A stretch of 51,068 nucleotides of DNA from Trebonia sp. (GCA_030038035.1 JASHPP010000160.1:1-51068); one strand, 5' to 3'; shown: positions 17,518 through 27,045, numbered from the stretch's first letter. Numbers and translations: made by a program. Notes: generated by a model from the letters alone, not told the origin.

Positions 17518-20500
17518 CGCTGTCTCCTCCCCGCATGCTCGCGCGGCGGCGTGCCAGCCGTTGCTGGCGCAGGCCGGCCCGGTCGTCCTCTTCCTCTTCC
17601 CCTGGAACAGCGCGCTCCGCGGGCGCGCCGCCGGTCACCGCCGCGGCGAGCGCGGACACCGTCGGCGCCTGGTACAGCACGTGCGCCGGGATATGGTCGA
17701 TGTCGAGTGCCTGCCGGACAGCGTGGATGATGCTGACGCCGATCAGGGAGTTGCCGCCGAGCTCGAAGAAGTTGTCGAGGACGCCAACCTGATCCACACC
17801 CAGCCAGTCACCCCAGATCTCGGCGACCCGCGTCTCCGCTTCGGTCGACGGCGCGACGTACGGCGTCGACAGCTCCGGACGCGGATGCCGCGAGTCGCCG
17901 CGGCCACGGCGCGCGCCCTCCTGGATGTCGTGCAGGGTGTAGCTGCGGCTGCCCGCGACGGCGTCGGAGAAGTCCTGCGTGTTCACCACGAGGTAGGGTT
18001 CCTGGCGGGCGAGAATCCGGGTCAGGCAGCGCCAGCCGGCGTCGAAGGAGATGCCGAAGACCTCGCGGTGGTGCGTGTAGAACTGGCGCAGCACCGGCTC
18101 GTAGCCGTCCAGCCCCTCGGTCCAGCCGTTCCACGTCCATTCACCCCATCCGATGGACACCACCCTCGCCTGGGGAAGCGCGCCGCTGCGGGCGAACGTG
18201 TCGAGGAACGAGTTGGCCGCCGAGTAGTCGGCCTGGCCCAGGGCACCGGTCCAGGAGGCAACCGAGGAGAACAGCACAAGGAAGTCCAGCGGCGCGTCGC
18301 CGATCGCCTCCGCGATCGCGAGTGTCCCGGCGACCTTGGGCGCGAGCACCCGGTCGACGTCGGCGATGGTCTTGAACTGCATCATGCCCATGGCCGGCAC
18401 CCCGGCGGCGTGCAGCACGCCGTGCAGACCGCCGAAGCGTTCGTGCGCGCGGCGCACCGCGCGGCGCACGTCCGCCACAAGGGCGACGTCCCCGGCCACG
18501 ACGTCGACGTGGGCACCCTTCGCTTCCAGCGCAAGCAGGCCCTCGATGCGGCGCCGCACCTCGGCCGTGGCGGCGGGGTCGGTGAGGATCGCATCCCACT
18601 GCGCCCGCGGCGGCACGGACGTCCGGCCGAACAGCACCAGGCGCACGCCGCTGTGCGCGGCGGCGATCCGCTCGGCGAGCCCGAGGCCGACCCCGCCGAG
18701 GCCGCCGGTGATGAGGTACACGCCGCCGTCGCGGAACCTCGCGGCGTCCGGCCCGGCGGGCGGCTCCTCGTCCTGTGGCAGCTCAAGGACGTCGAACTCC
18801 GGCGACCAGCGCCGCCCGCCGCGCAGCGCCACGAACTGGTTCGCCGGATCGCCGCGCAGTTCCGCCAGCACGTCGCCGACCGACGGCGCCGCGTCGTGGA
18901 CCAGGTCCACGACGCGGATCGCCGCGCCCGGGTACTCGACGGGCAGGATCGTGCAGGGGCCGAACACCGTGGATCTGGCCGGGACAATCGTCTCCTCGCC
19001 GGTCACCTGGAACGTGCCGGCCGTCACGACGTCGAGCTTCCACTCGCCGAAGCCGATCTCGTGCGCGGCGCGGGCGACCGCGACCAGGGTGTGCAGGCCC
19101 AGCCGGACGGTGTCCTCGGCGGTCGCCTGCGCCAGCGTCCACAGGTGCACCACCCGGTCCGGGACACGGCCGTCGCGCTTGAGCGCGCTGAACAGCTCCG
19201 CGGTGTCCTCGATGTTGCCGGGGCGGATCCGGTAGCACCCGTCTTCGGCCGAGAACCCGTTGCCTGGCCGCACCAGGACGACGTCGCGGCCGGCGGCGGC
19301 GAGTTCGGCCGCCAGCGGCCCGGCGATCTGGTCGGCCGTCCCCGTCTCGGTGAACACCACCCAGTGCCGGCCAGGATCGGCCATCGGGGGGCGCGGCGCC
19401 CGCTCGCGCCACACGCACATGTTCAGCCACTGATGCTCAGGCAGCAGCGGCTTGGTCTCGTACTCGTTGTACAGCGCCTCAAGGTCGGACTCGCCTGAGC
19501 CGCCGTCCGCGCCGGTGCTGGCTGCCGGGACGGAGACCGGGCCGTCGCCCCCCCTGCTGGGATCGACCCCGCCGTAGAAATCGATCCCGGCAAGGACCTC
19601 GTCGTTCATGTAGTAATCCGGCAGCGGCACGTCGGGCAGCGCGTCCTTGGTCAGCCAGTACGGCTGATGCTGGAATGGGTAGCCGGGCAGCGGCACCCGG
19701 CCCGGCGTCCAGTCGCCGCCTCCCCGGTGGTAGGCGTTCCAGTCGATGCTGACTCCGGTCAGCCATGCTTCTGCCAAGAACCCGGCGAGGGTTCTGTCAC
19801 CCGTCGCCTCGTCCGCCGCGCCGGGCATCGTGGCGAGGACGAGCGGCCACCGGGAACGGTCGCAGGCCGGGTGGGAACGGGCCATCGCGCCCAGCGACTT
19901 ACCCGGTCCCACCTCGACGAGCACGTGATCGGCCCGGCCGAGCGCGGTCGCCAGCGCGTCGGCGAACTGCACCGGCCGGCACATGTGCGCCGCCCAGTAG
20001 CCGGGATCGGTGACGAGCTCGCCGGTGGCCAGCTCCCCGGTGACGTTGGACACGTAAGGCAGCGAAGGCGGATGCAGCGTGATGTTGGCCGAGATCCACC
20101 GGGTCAGCTCGGCGGCCGCCGGCTCGAGCATGCGGGTGTGGAAGGCGTGCGTGGTGTCGATCTCGCGGCAGGCGATCCTGTGGCTCTCGCGGAGCATCCC
20201 AGCAAGCTCGGTGATCGCCGCCTCCGGGCCGCCGACGACCGTGTGACCGGAGACAACCGCGGACAGGTCGATGCCGCGGGCAGCGAGGTCGGGGACGAGC
20301 GCCGACAGCTCCTCCCTGGTACGCGCGACGGCGAGCATCGACCCGCCGGGCAGGCCCTCGATGAGCCGCGCGCGGTACGCGACGAGCCGGATCGCGTCGG
20401 ACGCAGACAGCACGCCCGCCAGGCATGCGGCGACATACTCCCCGACGCTGTAGCCGAGCACGAGGGCGGGCTTGATCCCCCAGTCGATGAGGGTCTGGGC

Positions 20501-22408
20501 CAGGGCGTACTCGGCGAGGAAGACGGCCGGCTGGGCGACCGCCGTGCTGCTGAGCGGGCCCGGGGCGCAGTCGCAGGCACGTCCCATCAGCGCGGCCAGC
20601 CCGCCGGCCGCGGCAGCGCGGGCGGAGGTCAGCGGCGCGACGACGTCGATGCCGGAAAACTCGGACAGCAGCGCCTGGCCCGCGTCCAGGTAACGGCGGA
20701 ATGACGGCTCGGTCCGGTAGAGGTCGCCGGCCATCCCGGCGTAGTGCTCACCGACGCCTGCGAACAGGAAGGCGCTGCGGCGTCCCTTCATCGGGTCACG
20801 GCGGGCGAGCAGGTTCGCGGTGCCATCGCCGGTCGCGGCGAACGCGGCCGCGGCGTCCCCGGTGCAGCTGGCGACTACGGCCCTGCGGTGCGGGTAGAGG
20901 CCGCGCCCGACTTGCAGCGTGAACGCGATATCCGCTAGGTCCTGCCGCCGCCCCGTGTCGCTGGCCAGATGCTCCGCCATCCGCTCGCAGTAGTCGACGG
21001 CGGCCTGTTCCGTTTGTCCCGAGACCGGCAAGACGTGCCAGGAACGCGCGGCGGCGGGGCGGGGCTGCGGGTCCGGTGCTTCCTGCACCACGATGTGCAC
21101 GTTCGTGCCGCCCATGCCGAGGCCGTTGACCCCGGCCAGCCTTGGCTGGCCTGCCTGGCGCGGCCAGGGCACCGCTCGGCCCGCGACGAAGAACGGACTA
21201 TGGGCGAAGTCGATCTCGGGATTGGGTGTCTCGAAGTTCAGTGACCGCGGGATCAGCTCATGTCGCATCGCCTCGATGACCTTGATGAACCCGGCGACGG
21301 TCGCGGCCCGGTCGAGGTGGCCGACGTTTGTCTTGACCGACCCGATCGCGCAGTACTGGCGGTCGCGCAGCTCGGCGCCGCTGCGGGCCAGCTCCGCCTC
21401 GCGGAACGCCCGGGTCAGCGCCGCCACCTCGATCGGGTCGCCGAGTTCGGTGGCGGTCCCGTGCGCCTCCACGTAGGAGATCTCCCGCGGTGCGACCCCG
21501 GCGTCAGCCAGGGCGGCCGCCACGGCCGTGGCCTGGCCGACCACGCTCGGCGCGGTGTAGCTGAACTTCGAGGCGCCGTCGTTGTTTATCGCCGAGCCCC
21601 GGATCACCCCCAGGATCGTGTCCCGGTCAGCGATCGCGCGGCGCAGCGGCTTGAGCAGGACGATCGCGGACCCGTCGCCGAAGACGCCGCCCCGGCCCTT
21701 CTCGTCGAAGGTCCGGACGCTCCCGTCAGGCGACGTCATGCCCCCTTCGGTGTAGATGTACCCGACCCGGTCCGGTACCCGGACGCACACGCCGCCGGCC
21801 AGCGCCATCTCGCACTCGCCGTGCCGCAGGCTCTGGCAGGCCAGGTGGATGGCCACCGCGGACGTGGAGCAGAACGTCTGCACGGACACGGCCGGGCCGG
21901 TCAGGTTCAGCCGGTAGGCCACTACCGTGGTCAGCGCGTCCTTGTCATTGCCCACGACGGTCTCGTGCTGGTCGACCTTGAGTAGGATCTCCGGGGAGTT
22001 CATCTGTTCCTGCAGGTACATGCTGATGTTGTTGCCTGCGAAGATGCCGACTCGGCCGCGGCCGTCGGCCCGGCCGTACCCGGCGATGTCGAGGACCTCA
22101 TACGCGCACTCCAGGAAGATGCGCAGCTGCGGGTCGGCGATCATAGCCTCGCGCGGGCTGAAACCGAACAGCGCGGCGTCGAAGCCCCTGATGTCGTCAA
22201 GCACCGGGCGTCGCCAGACGTAGTCCGGATGCAGGGACAGTATGCTATAGCGGCCGGCCCGCTTGATGTCCTCAGGGGTGATCTGCGCGATCGACTCCAC
22301 GCCGTTTTCGAGGTTCTCCCAGAAGCCTGCCACGTCCGCGGCCCCGGGGAAGCGCCCGGTCATCGAAATGACGGCTATGTCATGGTCCCGCATCGGCTGT
22401 CCGGCCAT
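17510..22408 (-). CDS. Single-module type I PKS, KS-AT-KR-ACP
   Basis: 1632 residues from the ATG at 22408, which is preceded by GGAAGAGAGG; the open frame extends 22 codons further upstream but without homology. KS has C180 in QTFCSTS, EAHGTATELGD and NVGHLDRAA. The AT (about 555-850) is divergent: the entry motif reads FLFAGVGEHY instead of FPGQGxQ, the nucleophile S654 is in GYSVGE instead of GHSxGE, and HAFH, usually associated with malonyl-type units, is present. A KR structural subdomain and active KR follow (TGGLGGVG with T1234, LFSSVASWTG, ADYSAANSFLD). ACP serine S1554 in FFELGGNS. There is no LDD motif in the KR, so stereochemistry is not predicted. The gene is divergent from the hydroxymalonyl-ACP cassette, making its AT a candidate user of that extender. 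Confidence 0.9.
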   Translation of the reverse strand: MAGQPMRDHDIAVISMTGRFPGAADVAGFWENLENGVESIAQITPEDIKRAGRYSILSLHPDYVWRRPVLDDIRGFDAALFGFSPREAMIADPQLRIFLECAYEVLDIAGYGRADGRGRVGIFAGNNISMYLQEQMNSPEILLKVDQHETVVGNDKDALTTVVAYRLNLTGPAVSVQTFCSTSAVAIHLACQSLRHGECEMALAGGVCVRVPDRVGYIYTEGGMTSPDGSVRTFDEKGRGGVFGDGSAIVLLKPLRRAIADRDTILGVIRGSAINNDGASKFSYTAPSVVGQATAVAAALADAGVAPREISYVEAHGTATELGDPIEVAALTRAFREAELARSGAELRDRQYCAIGSVKTNVGHLDRAATVAGFIKVIEAMRHELIPRSLNFETPNPEIDFAHSPFFVAGRAVPWPRQAGQPRLAGVNGLGMGGTNVHIVVQEAPDPQPRPAAARSWHVLPVSGQTEQAAVDYCERMAEHLASDTGRRQDLADIAFTLQVGRGLYPHRRAVVASCTGDAAAAFAATGDGTANLLARRDPMKGRRSAFLFAGVGEHYAGMAGDLYRTEPSFRRYLDAGQALLSEFSGIDVVAPLTSARAAAAGGLAALMGRACDCAPGPLSSTAVAQPAVFLAEYALAQTLIDWGIKPALVLGYSVGEYVAACLAGVLSASDAIRLVAYRARLIEGLPGGSMLAVARTREELSALVPDLAARGIDLSAVVSGHTVVGGPEAAITELAGMLRESHRIACREIDTTHAFHTRMLEPAAAELTRWISANITLHPPSLPYVSNVTGELATGELVTDPGYWAAHMCRPVQFADALATALGRADHVLVEVGPGKSLGAMARSHPACDRSRWPLVLATMPGAADEATGDRTLAGFLAEAWLTGVSIDWNAYHRGGGDWTPGRVPLPGYPFQHQPYWLTKDALPDVPLPDYYMNDEVLAGIDFYGGVDPSRGGDGPVSVPAASTGADGGSGESDLEALYNEYETKPLLPEHQWLNMCVWRERAPRPPMADPGRHWVVFTETGTADQIAGPLAAELAAAGRDVVLVRPGNGFSAEDGCYRIRPGNIEDTAELFSALKRDGRVPDRVVHLWTLAQATAEDTVRLGLHTLVAVARAAHEIGFGEWKLDVVTAGTFQVTGEETIVPARSTVFGPCTILPVEYPGAAIRVVDLVHDAAPSVGDVLAELRGDPANQFVALRGGRRWSPEFDVLELPQDEEPPAGPDAARFRDGGVYLITGGLGGVGLGLAERIAAAHSGVRLVLFGRTSVPPRAQWDAILTDPAATAEVRRRIEGLLALEAKGAHVDVVAGDVALVADVRRAVRRAHERFGGLHGVLHAAGVPAMGMMQFKTIADVDRVLAPKVAGTLAIAEAIGDAPLDFLVLFSSVASWTGALGQADYSAANSFLDTFARSGALPQARVVSIGWGEWTWNGWTEGLDGYEPVLRQFYTHHREVFGISFDAGWRCLTRILARQEPYLVVNTQDFSDAVAGSRSYTLHDIQEGARRGRGDSRHPRPELSTPYVAPSTEAETRVAEIWGDWLGVDQVGVLDNFFELGGNSLIGVSIIHAVRQALDIDHIPAHVLYQAPTVSALAAAVTGGAPAERAVPGEEEEDDRAGLRQQRLARRRASMRGGDSDA

Positions 22409-22676
22409 CCTCTCTTCCTCACAGACCACGGCAGCGGGGAATCGGCGATGCCGCCGCGGGGCGCGGCCGGGCACCGCCTGTGGGAGTGGTCACTTCATTG
22501 CAAGTCAGCCGGAGCGCTGGCGTCCAGCCACCCCCGCTGGCAGGAACATGCCGTCCGCTAGCTGCCAGCCGCGAGGGCTACGACGCGGCCTCAGGACCCA
22601 GGATCATGGGTCTCGGCGCGGGTGCGGCCAGCGCAGGACCGGCTGCCTGCGGCCCGGGCGTGCGGAAGGAGCTGGC
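22409..22676. promoter_or_regulatory. Divergent intergenic region between PKS genes and hydroxymalonyl-ACP cassette
   Basis: 268 bases separate two divergent operons, so both promoters should lie here. I see no clear -35/-10 pair. A short inverted repeat CCAGC/GGTCG-type pairing (22524-22528 with 22536-22540) is present. Small open frames on the + strand have no recognisable similarity and none looks like a precursor peptide. Confidence 0.4.
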
Positions 22677-23531
22677 ATGGCCGTGACGAGCGTCGTTGGC
22701 GCCGGGGTCATCGGGGTTGGCGTCGCCCAGAACCTCGCCCAGGTGGGGCACGACGTCATCTTGGCGGACGTGAGCAGCGGAGCACTGGACCGCGCGCGGG
22801 CCGAGATCGAGCGCAACTGCCGGGCGAGCAGGCTGTTTGGCGGGCCGCCGGTCGACCCGGCGGACGTATTGTCGAGGATCACGTTCGCCATCGGGTCAGA
22901 CACGCTGGCCAAGGCCGATATCGTGATCGAGAACATCACCGAGGACTGGGCGGCCAAAGCCAGCCTCTACGCTGAGATCGACGAGGTGTGCGGGCCCGGG
23001 ACGGTGTTCATCGCGAACACTTCATGCATCCCGATCACCCGCTTGGCGGCCGCGACCCGGCGTCCGGACCGGGTGGTCGGAGTCCATTTCATGAACCCGG
23101 TGCCGCACCGGCACGTGGTCGAGCTGATCCCCGGCGTGCACACGAGCGAGGAGACGCTTGAGCGCACCCGCGCCCTGCTGGCCGGCATGGGCAAGAAGCC
23201 GGTCCAGGTCGGTGACGCGTGCGGATTCGTCGCCAACCGGGTCCTGATGCCCACGATCAACGAGGCGGCGTTTCTCGTGCACGAGGGCGTCGCCGACGCG
23301 GCTGCCGTCGACGAGATCTTCCGTGGCTGCTTCGGGCATCCGATCGGCCCGCTGCAGACGGCCGACCTCATCGGCATCGACACCGTCCTGCGCAGCATCG
23401 AGGTGATGTACGAGCACTTCGGTGACAGCAAGTACCGGCCCTGCCCGCTGCTGAAGCAGATGGCGCAGGCAGGCCTGCACGGCCGCAAGACCGGCCGGGG
23501 GTTCTACACCTACGTCTCGCCGGGAAAGTGA
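22677..23531 (+). CDS. 3-hydroxyacyl-ACP/CoA dehydrogenase (FkbK/AsmN-like), hydroxymalonyl-ACP pathway
   Basis: 284 residues; AAGGAG lies 6 nt before the ATG. N-terminal Rossmann NAD-binding motif GAGVIGVGVA; catalytic region with NTSCIPITRLAA and VVGVHFMNPVPHRHVVELI typical of 3-hydroxyacyl-CoA dehydrogenases; C-terminal dimerisation domain with GFVANRVLMPTINEA. In methoxymalonyl/hydroxymalonyl-ACP pathways this enzyme oxidises the primary alcohol of glyceryl-ACP to the aldehyde. It is first in a four-gene run with carrier protein, acyl-ACP dehydrogenase and FkbH-type gene, the complete set for hydroxymalonyl-ACP. That context, more than the sequence alone, decides its role. Confidence 0.88.
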   Translation: MAVTSVVGAGVIGVGVAQNLAQVGHDVILADVSSGALDRARAEIERNCRASRLFGGPPVDPADVLSRITFAIGSDTLAKADIVIENITEDWAAKASLYAEIDEVCGPGTVFIANTSCIPITRLAAATRRPDRVVGVHFMNPVPHRHVVELIPGVHTSEETLERTRALLAGMGKKPVQVGDACGFVANRVLMPTINEAAFLVHEGVADAAAVDEIFRGCFGHPIGPLQTADLIGIDTVLRSIEVMYEHFGDSKYRPCPLLKQMAQAGLHGRKTGRGFYTYVSPGK

Positions 23532-23540
23532 GGACGGACC

Positions 23541-23807
23541 TTGGCTGGCGACTCCGTCATCAAGCCCATCGCCGAGTTCATCGCGGTCCGGTTCCCCGAC
23601 GTCGGGCTGGGGCCGGACGACGATATCTTCGCCCTGGGCTTCGTCAACTCGCTGTTCGCCATGGAACTCGTGATGTTCCTTGAGACCACATTCGCCTTCA
23701 CCGTCCCGAACGAGGCGCTGCGGCTTGACTCGTTCCGGAGCCTGAACGCGATGGCGGCCCTGGTAGCCGAGCACGCCGGGCTCGCCGTCGAGCCCGGCCC
23801 GCGGTGA
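23541..23807 (+). CDS. Free-standing acyl carrier protein for hydroxymalonyl-ACP
   Basis: 88 residues, starting at a TTG with GAGGA just upstream (overlapping the previous stop region). The phosphopantetheine serine lies in ALGFVNSLFAMELV, where the common D before Ser is replaced by N, as in carrier proteins of methoxymalonyl-type extender pathways. It should carry the 1,3-bisphosphoglycerate-derived glyceryl group while the two neighbouring dehydrogenases oxidise it, and then deliver the extender to a PKS acyltransferase. The PPTase encoded at 44332-45087 is a candidate activator. Confidence 0.85.
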   Translation: MAGDSVIKPIAEFIAVRFPDVGLGPDDDIFALGFVNSLFAMELVMFLETTFAFTVPNEALRLDSFRSLNAMAALVAEHAGLAVEPGPR

Positions 23808-23814
23808 CGGCGGC

Positions 23815-24975
23815 ATGGTCGTGACGGACACGGCGGCCGGGATCGCGCTCGACGCCGCGGCGGCCCGCCGCTTCGCCGACGACCATATCGTGCCGCGGGC
23901 CGAGCGTTTCGACCGCGAAGGCCGGGTGCCCGACGAGTTCCTCAGGCAGATGTCACGGGCGGGACTGTGGGCGCCCTTTCTGCCGCCGGAGTTCGGCGGC
24001 GCGGGCCTGAGCTTCACCGAGCTCGGACGGGTGCACGCGGAAATCGGGCGCGGCTGCTCGTCGGTCCGCAGCCTGCTCACCGTGCACACGATGCTCGCCT
24101 GGGCGGTCAACCGCTGGGGCACCGAGGACCAGCGGGCCCGATGGCTCGCGCCGTTGGCTCGCGGGGACCTGCTCGGGGCGGTCTGCATCACCGAGCCCGA
24201 GGCGGGCAGCGATACCGCCGGCCTGGCGGCCACGGCGACCCGCGCGGCTGGAGGCTGGCGGCTCACCGGGACCAAGAAGTGGATCACGGGCGGTCAGCGG
24301 GCCGACGTGTTTCTCGCATACGCCCGGGCGGGCAGCGGCCTGGCGGCCTTCCTCGTGCCGCGGGGCACTCCTGGCGTGGAGGTCGAGCCGCTCGCCGATA
24401 TCCTCGGCACCCGTGCGAGCATGCTCGCCACGGTCCGCTTCCGCGACGTCGAAGTAGCATCCGAGGCGCTACTCGGGCCCGCCTCGTTCGTTTCCGGGCT
24501 GGTCTTGTCGAGCATGCTCGACATCGGACGGTACAGTGTCGCCGCCGGGTCGCTCGGCATCATCGAGGCCTGCCTCGACGCTTCCGCGGCCTATACATCG
24601 GCTCGCAGTGTCGGCGGGAGCATGCTGCGCGACCTGCAGCTTATCCGGGCCAAGATCTCCGACATGGTCACGGACGCCGCCGCGGGGCGGCTGCTGGTCG
24701 AGCAGGCCGGCCGGCTCAAGGACGACGGCGATCCCCGGACCGTCATGGCCACCTGGATCGCCAAGTACTTCACCTCCACCGCGGCCGCCAGGCACGCCTC
24801 GGCGGCGGTGCAGATCCACGGCGCCAACGGATGCGGCCCCGGTTACCCTGTTGCCCGCTATTACCGCGATGCCAAGGTCATGGAAATCATCGAGGGGAGC
24901 ACGGAGATACAGCAGCTCACCATCGCCAACACCGCTTATTGGCACCCTTCCCCTGGAAGCACCTCAGTCGTATGA
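23815..24975 (+). CDS. Acyl-ACP dehydrogenase (FkbI/AsmN-cassette-like)
   Basis: 386 residues, the normal length of acyl-CoA dehydrogenases. Visible blocks: N-terminal helical domain, AVCITEPEAGSDTAGL and the FAD-contacting TGTKKWITGG, and C-terminal IHGANGCGPGYPVARYYRDA followed by EIIEGSTEIQQL. In hydroxymalonyl-ACP synthesis the homologue oxidises 2-hydroxy-3-oxopropionyl-ACP to the acid. It follows the ACP gene by 7 nt and overlaps the FkbH-type gene by 4 nt (ATGA), so the cassette is translated as one unit. Confidence 0.87.
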   Translation: MVVTDTAAGIALDAAAARRFADDHIVPRAERFDREGRVPDEFLRQMSRAGLWAPFLPPEFGGAGLSFTELGRVHAEIGRGCSSVRSLLTVHTMLAWAVNRWGTEDQRARWLAPLARGDLLGAVCITEPEAGSDTAGLAATATRAAGGWRLTGTKKWITGGQRADVFLAYARAGSGLAAFLVPRGTPGVEVEPLADILGTRASMLATVRFRDVEVASEALLGPASFVSGLVLSSMLDIGRYSVAAGSLGIIEACLDASAAYTSARSVGGSMLRDLQLIRAKISDMVTDAAAGRLLVEQAGRLKDDGDPRTVMATWIAKYFTSTAAARHASAAVQIHGANGCGPGYPVARYYRDAKVMEIIEGSTEIQQLTIANTAYWHPSPGSTSVV

Positions 24976-26018
24976 GCACCGGCGGGAACGGCCAGCGCGG
25001 CAGGATCAAGTGCGTGATCTGGGACCTCGACAACACCGTGTGGGACGGCGTGCTGCTCGAGGGCGATAGCTGTGCGCTGAGGGCGGACGCCGCCAGGGCG
25101 CTTGACGTTCTCGACCAGCGCGGCATCCTGCAGTCAGTGGCCAGCAAGAACGACTCCGATGCCGCTCGCGCGCGGATGCGCGCCCTCGGGATCGATGAGA
25201 TGTTCGTCTATCCGCAGATCGGCTGGGGCCCGAAGTCCGGCGGGGTCGAGCGGGTCGCCAGATCCCTGAACTTCGGCCTGGACGCGGTGGCGTTCATCGA
25301 CGACCAGGAATTCGAGCGTGCCGAGGTCGCCCACGCCCACCCCGGCGTGCTGTGCGTCGACCCAGCGGACGTGATCGCGGCGCTCGACACCGCGGAGTTC
25401 AGTCCGCGGTTCATTACCGAGGAGTCGAAGCGGCGCCGGGAGATGTACCGCAGTCAGATCGAGCGCGAGGAGGGCGAACGCGGCTTCCAGGGCACCAGCG
25501 AGGAATTCCTCGCGTCGCTGCGGATGGTCTTCCGAATCCGCCGCGCTACCCAGGCCGACCTGCGCCGCGCGGAGGAGCTGACGATCCGGACCAACCAGCT
25601 CAACTCGACCGGGCACACGTATTCCTACGACGAGCTCGCGGCCCTGTGCGCCAGTCCGGACCATGTGGTCCTTGTCGCCGAGCTCGACGACCGGTTCGGC
25701 GCGTACGGCACGATCGGCCTCGCGCTGGTGGCGCGCGACCCGCAGTGCTGGCAACTGCTCCTGCTTCTCATGTCCTGCAGGACGATGTCCCGCGGCGTCG
25801 GGACGATCCTGCTCAACCACATCATGGCGATGGCCAGGGACGCCGGGGCGCGGCTGCGCGCCCACTTCGTGGAGACGGGCAGGAACCGGCTGATGCGGGT
25901 CACCTATGCGTTCGCCGGATTCACCGAGGTAGCCAGGGACGGCTCGAACGTCATCCTGGAATCCGACCTGTCCGCCATCCAGGTTCCGGCCGCCTACGTC
26001 CGGGTGCTAACCGGCTGA
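24972..26018 (+). CDS. FkbH-type HAD-like glyceryl-ACP synthase
   Basis: 348 residues. The HAD domain has the nucleophile motif VIWDLDNTVWDG, SKND and AFIDDQEFERAEV. The C-terminal GNAT-like half includes RIRRATQADLRRAEELT and TNQLNSTG, as in FkbH-domain proteins. The family takes 1,3-bisphosphoglycerate, dephosphorylates it and loads a glyceryl group onto the dedicated ACP, the first step of methoxymalonyl- and hydroxymalonyl-ACP formation. The 3' end overlaps the convergent regulator gene by 12 nt. No SAM-dependent O-methyltransferase (FkbG type) follows, so hydroxymalonyl-ACP is the expected end product unless a methyltransferase lies outside the window. Confidence 0.92.
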   Translation: MSTGGNGQRGRIKCVIWDLDNTVWDGVLLEGDSCALRADAARALDVLDQRGILQSVASKNDSDAARARMRALGIDEMFVYPQIGWGPKSGGVERVARSLNFGLDAVAFIDDQEFERAEVAHAHPGVLCVDPADVIAALDTAEFSPRFITEESKRRREMYRSQIEREEGERGFQGTSEEFLASLRMVFRIRRATQADLRRAEELTIRTNQLNSTGHTYSYDELAALCASPDHVVLVAELDDRFGAYGTIGLALVARDPQCWQLLLLLMSCRTMSRGVGTILLNHIMAMARDAGARLRAHFVETGRNRLMRVTYAFAGFTEVARDGSNVILESDLSAIQVPAAYVRVLTG

Positions 26019-27041
26019 GGCCCTGCCCGGCGCGGCGTTCCGCAGCCGCCCGGTGTCCAGGAGGTTGGCCGAGACGGCCAGCGCTCCCGCCTGAAAGCGG
26101 CTCACCGCGTCCAGACTGCTCAGCACCGCCGCGATGTGGCGCCGGCAGGTCCGCACCGAGACCCCCAGACGCCTGGCGATCGCCTCGTCGGTCAGCCCGG
26201 ACGCCAGCAGCTCGACGATCGTCCGCTGCAGGTCGCCGGTGACCCCCTGGTACCCGATATCCCCGGTGGAGTACGGCTCCGCGAACGTCCATACCATTTC
26301 GGCGACCTCGCGCAGCAGAGCCACCGTCTGCCGGTGACCGATGACCACGCCGCACGGCCCTGGCTGCTTGTCGTCGAGCAGGAAGGCCGCCTCGTCATCG
26401 AAGATGATCACTTGCCGCGGCAGCTGTCCCACGGTCCTGATGTCCCCGCCGAGAGCGATGATCTCCCTCATCGCCGTCCGGGCACGCAGATCGGCCCGGA
26501 GCGAATGCTGGACGAGCAGCCGGATAGCCACCCCACGGCACGCCATCGCCGCTATCCGGCCCAGGGGCAGCGGGCCGCCCGGCCGGAAGGCAAGAAACTC
26601 CCTGGCGCACTGCTCGACCGCCAGGTGCAGGCGCCCGGACAGCTCGACGTCTCCGCTCAGCGATTCGATCCTTCCCTGGCCGGGCGAGGAGTCCCTGTTG
26701 GCCTCGTAATGCGGCTGGAAGAGGCTCAGCCGTGCCTGGATCTGGCGCATTACCGTGCGCTGACGGTGCATCTCCTCGCCGATCGGCGAGATGAGAGACG
26801 CCGCGGCGACATCCGGGCTGACCGGGACGAGGGGGCGCCCGCCGTCTCCTGGTCCGGCCCGCAGCAGGTGCAGGTCCACAAGCCGGGCCAGCGCGGCGTC
26901 GACGGCCTCAGGCGCGAGTCCGAGTTCTTCGCGCAGCCCCGGATCGCTGTCTGTCACGCCGCCACGCCGCACGGCGCAGGCGTAGACCGCCATGGAGTCG
27001 TCGTCGGAGGCGCTCGCGGAAAGTTCCGGGATCCCTGTCAT
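26007..27041 (-). CDS. LuxR-type HTH transcriptional regulator
   Basis: 344 residues. The C-terminal LuxR helix-turn-helix is clear at about 278-330 (IVELLASGLTDEAIARRLGV, then SVRTCRRHIAAVLSSLDA). The N-terminal 60 residues look like a winged-helix region (LREELGLAPEAVDAALARLV), and a central domain contains a segment RQVIIFDDEAAFLLDD. This layout resembles the TrmB/LuxR-like regulators common in streptomycete clusters, which have no receiver domain. The gene starts 4 bases after the stop of the KS-AT-KR-DH-ACP PKS on the same strand, so it is probably co-transcribed with it, and its end overlaps the FkbH-type gene. It is likely a pathway-specific regulator; the ligand is unknown. Confidence 0.85.
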   Translation of the reverse strand: MTGIPELSASASDDDSMAVYACAVRRGGVTDSDPGLREELGLAPEAVDAALARLVDLHLLRAGPGDGGRPLVPVSPDVAAASLISPIGEEMHRQRTVMRQIQARLSLFQPHYEANRDSSPGQGRIESLSGDVELSGRLHLAVEQCAREFLAFRPGGPLPLGRIAAMACRGVAIRLLVQHSLRADLRARTAMREIIALGGDIRTVGQLPRQVIIFDDEAAFLLDDKQPGPCGVVIGHRQTVALLREVAEMVWTFAEPYSTGDIGYQGVTGDLQRTIVELLASGLTDEAIARRLGVSVRTCRRHIAAVLSSLDAVSRFQAGALAVSANLLDTGRLRNAAPGRASAG

Positions 27042-27045
27042 CGCG

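Noticed and set aside
22451..22686. Small + strand open frames before the dehydrogenase gene as possible precursor peptides
   Set aside because: No good ribosome-binding site, no leader-like or Cys/Ser/Thr-rich core, and one overlaps the real start at 22677.
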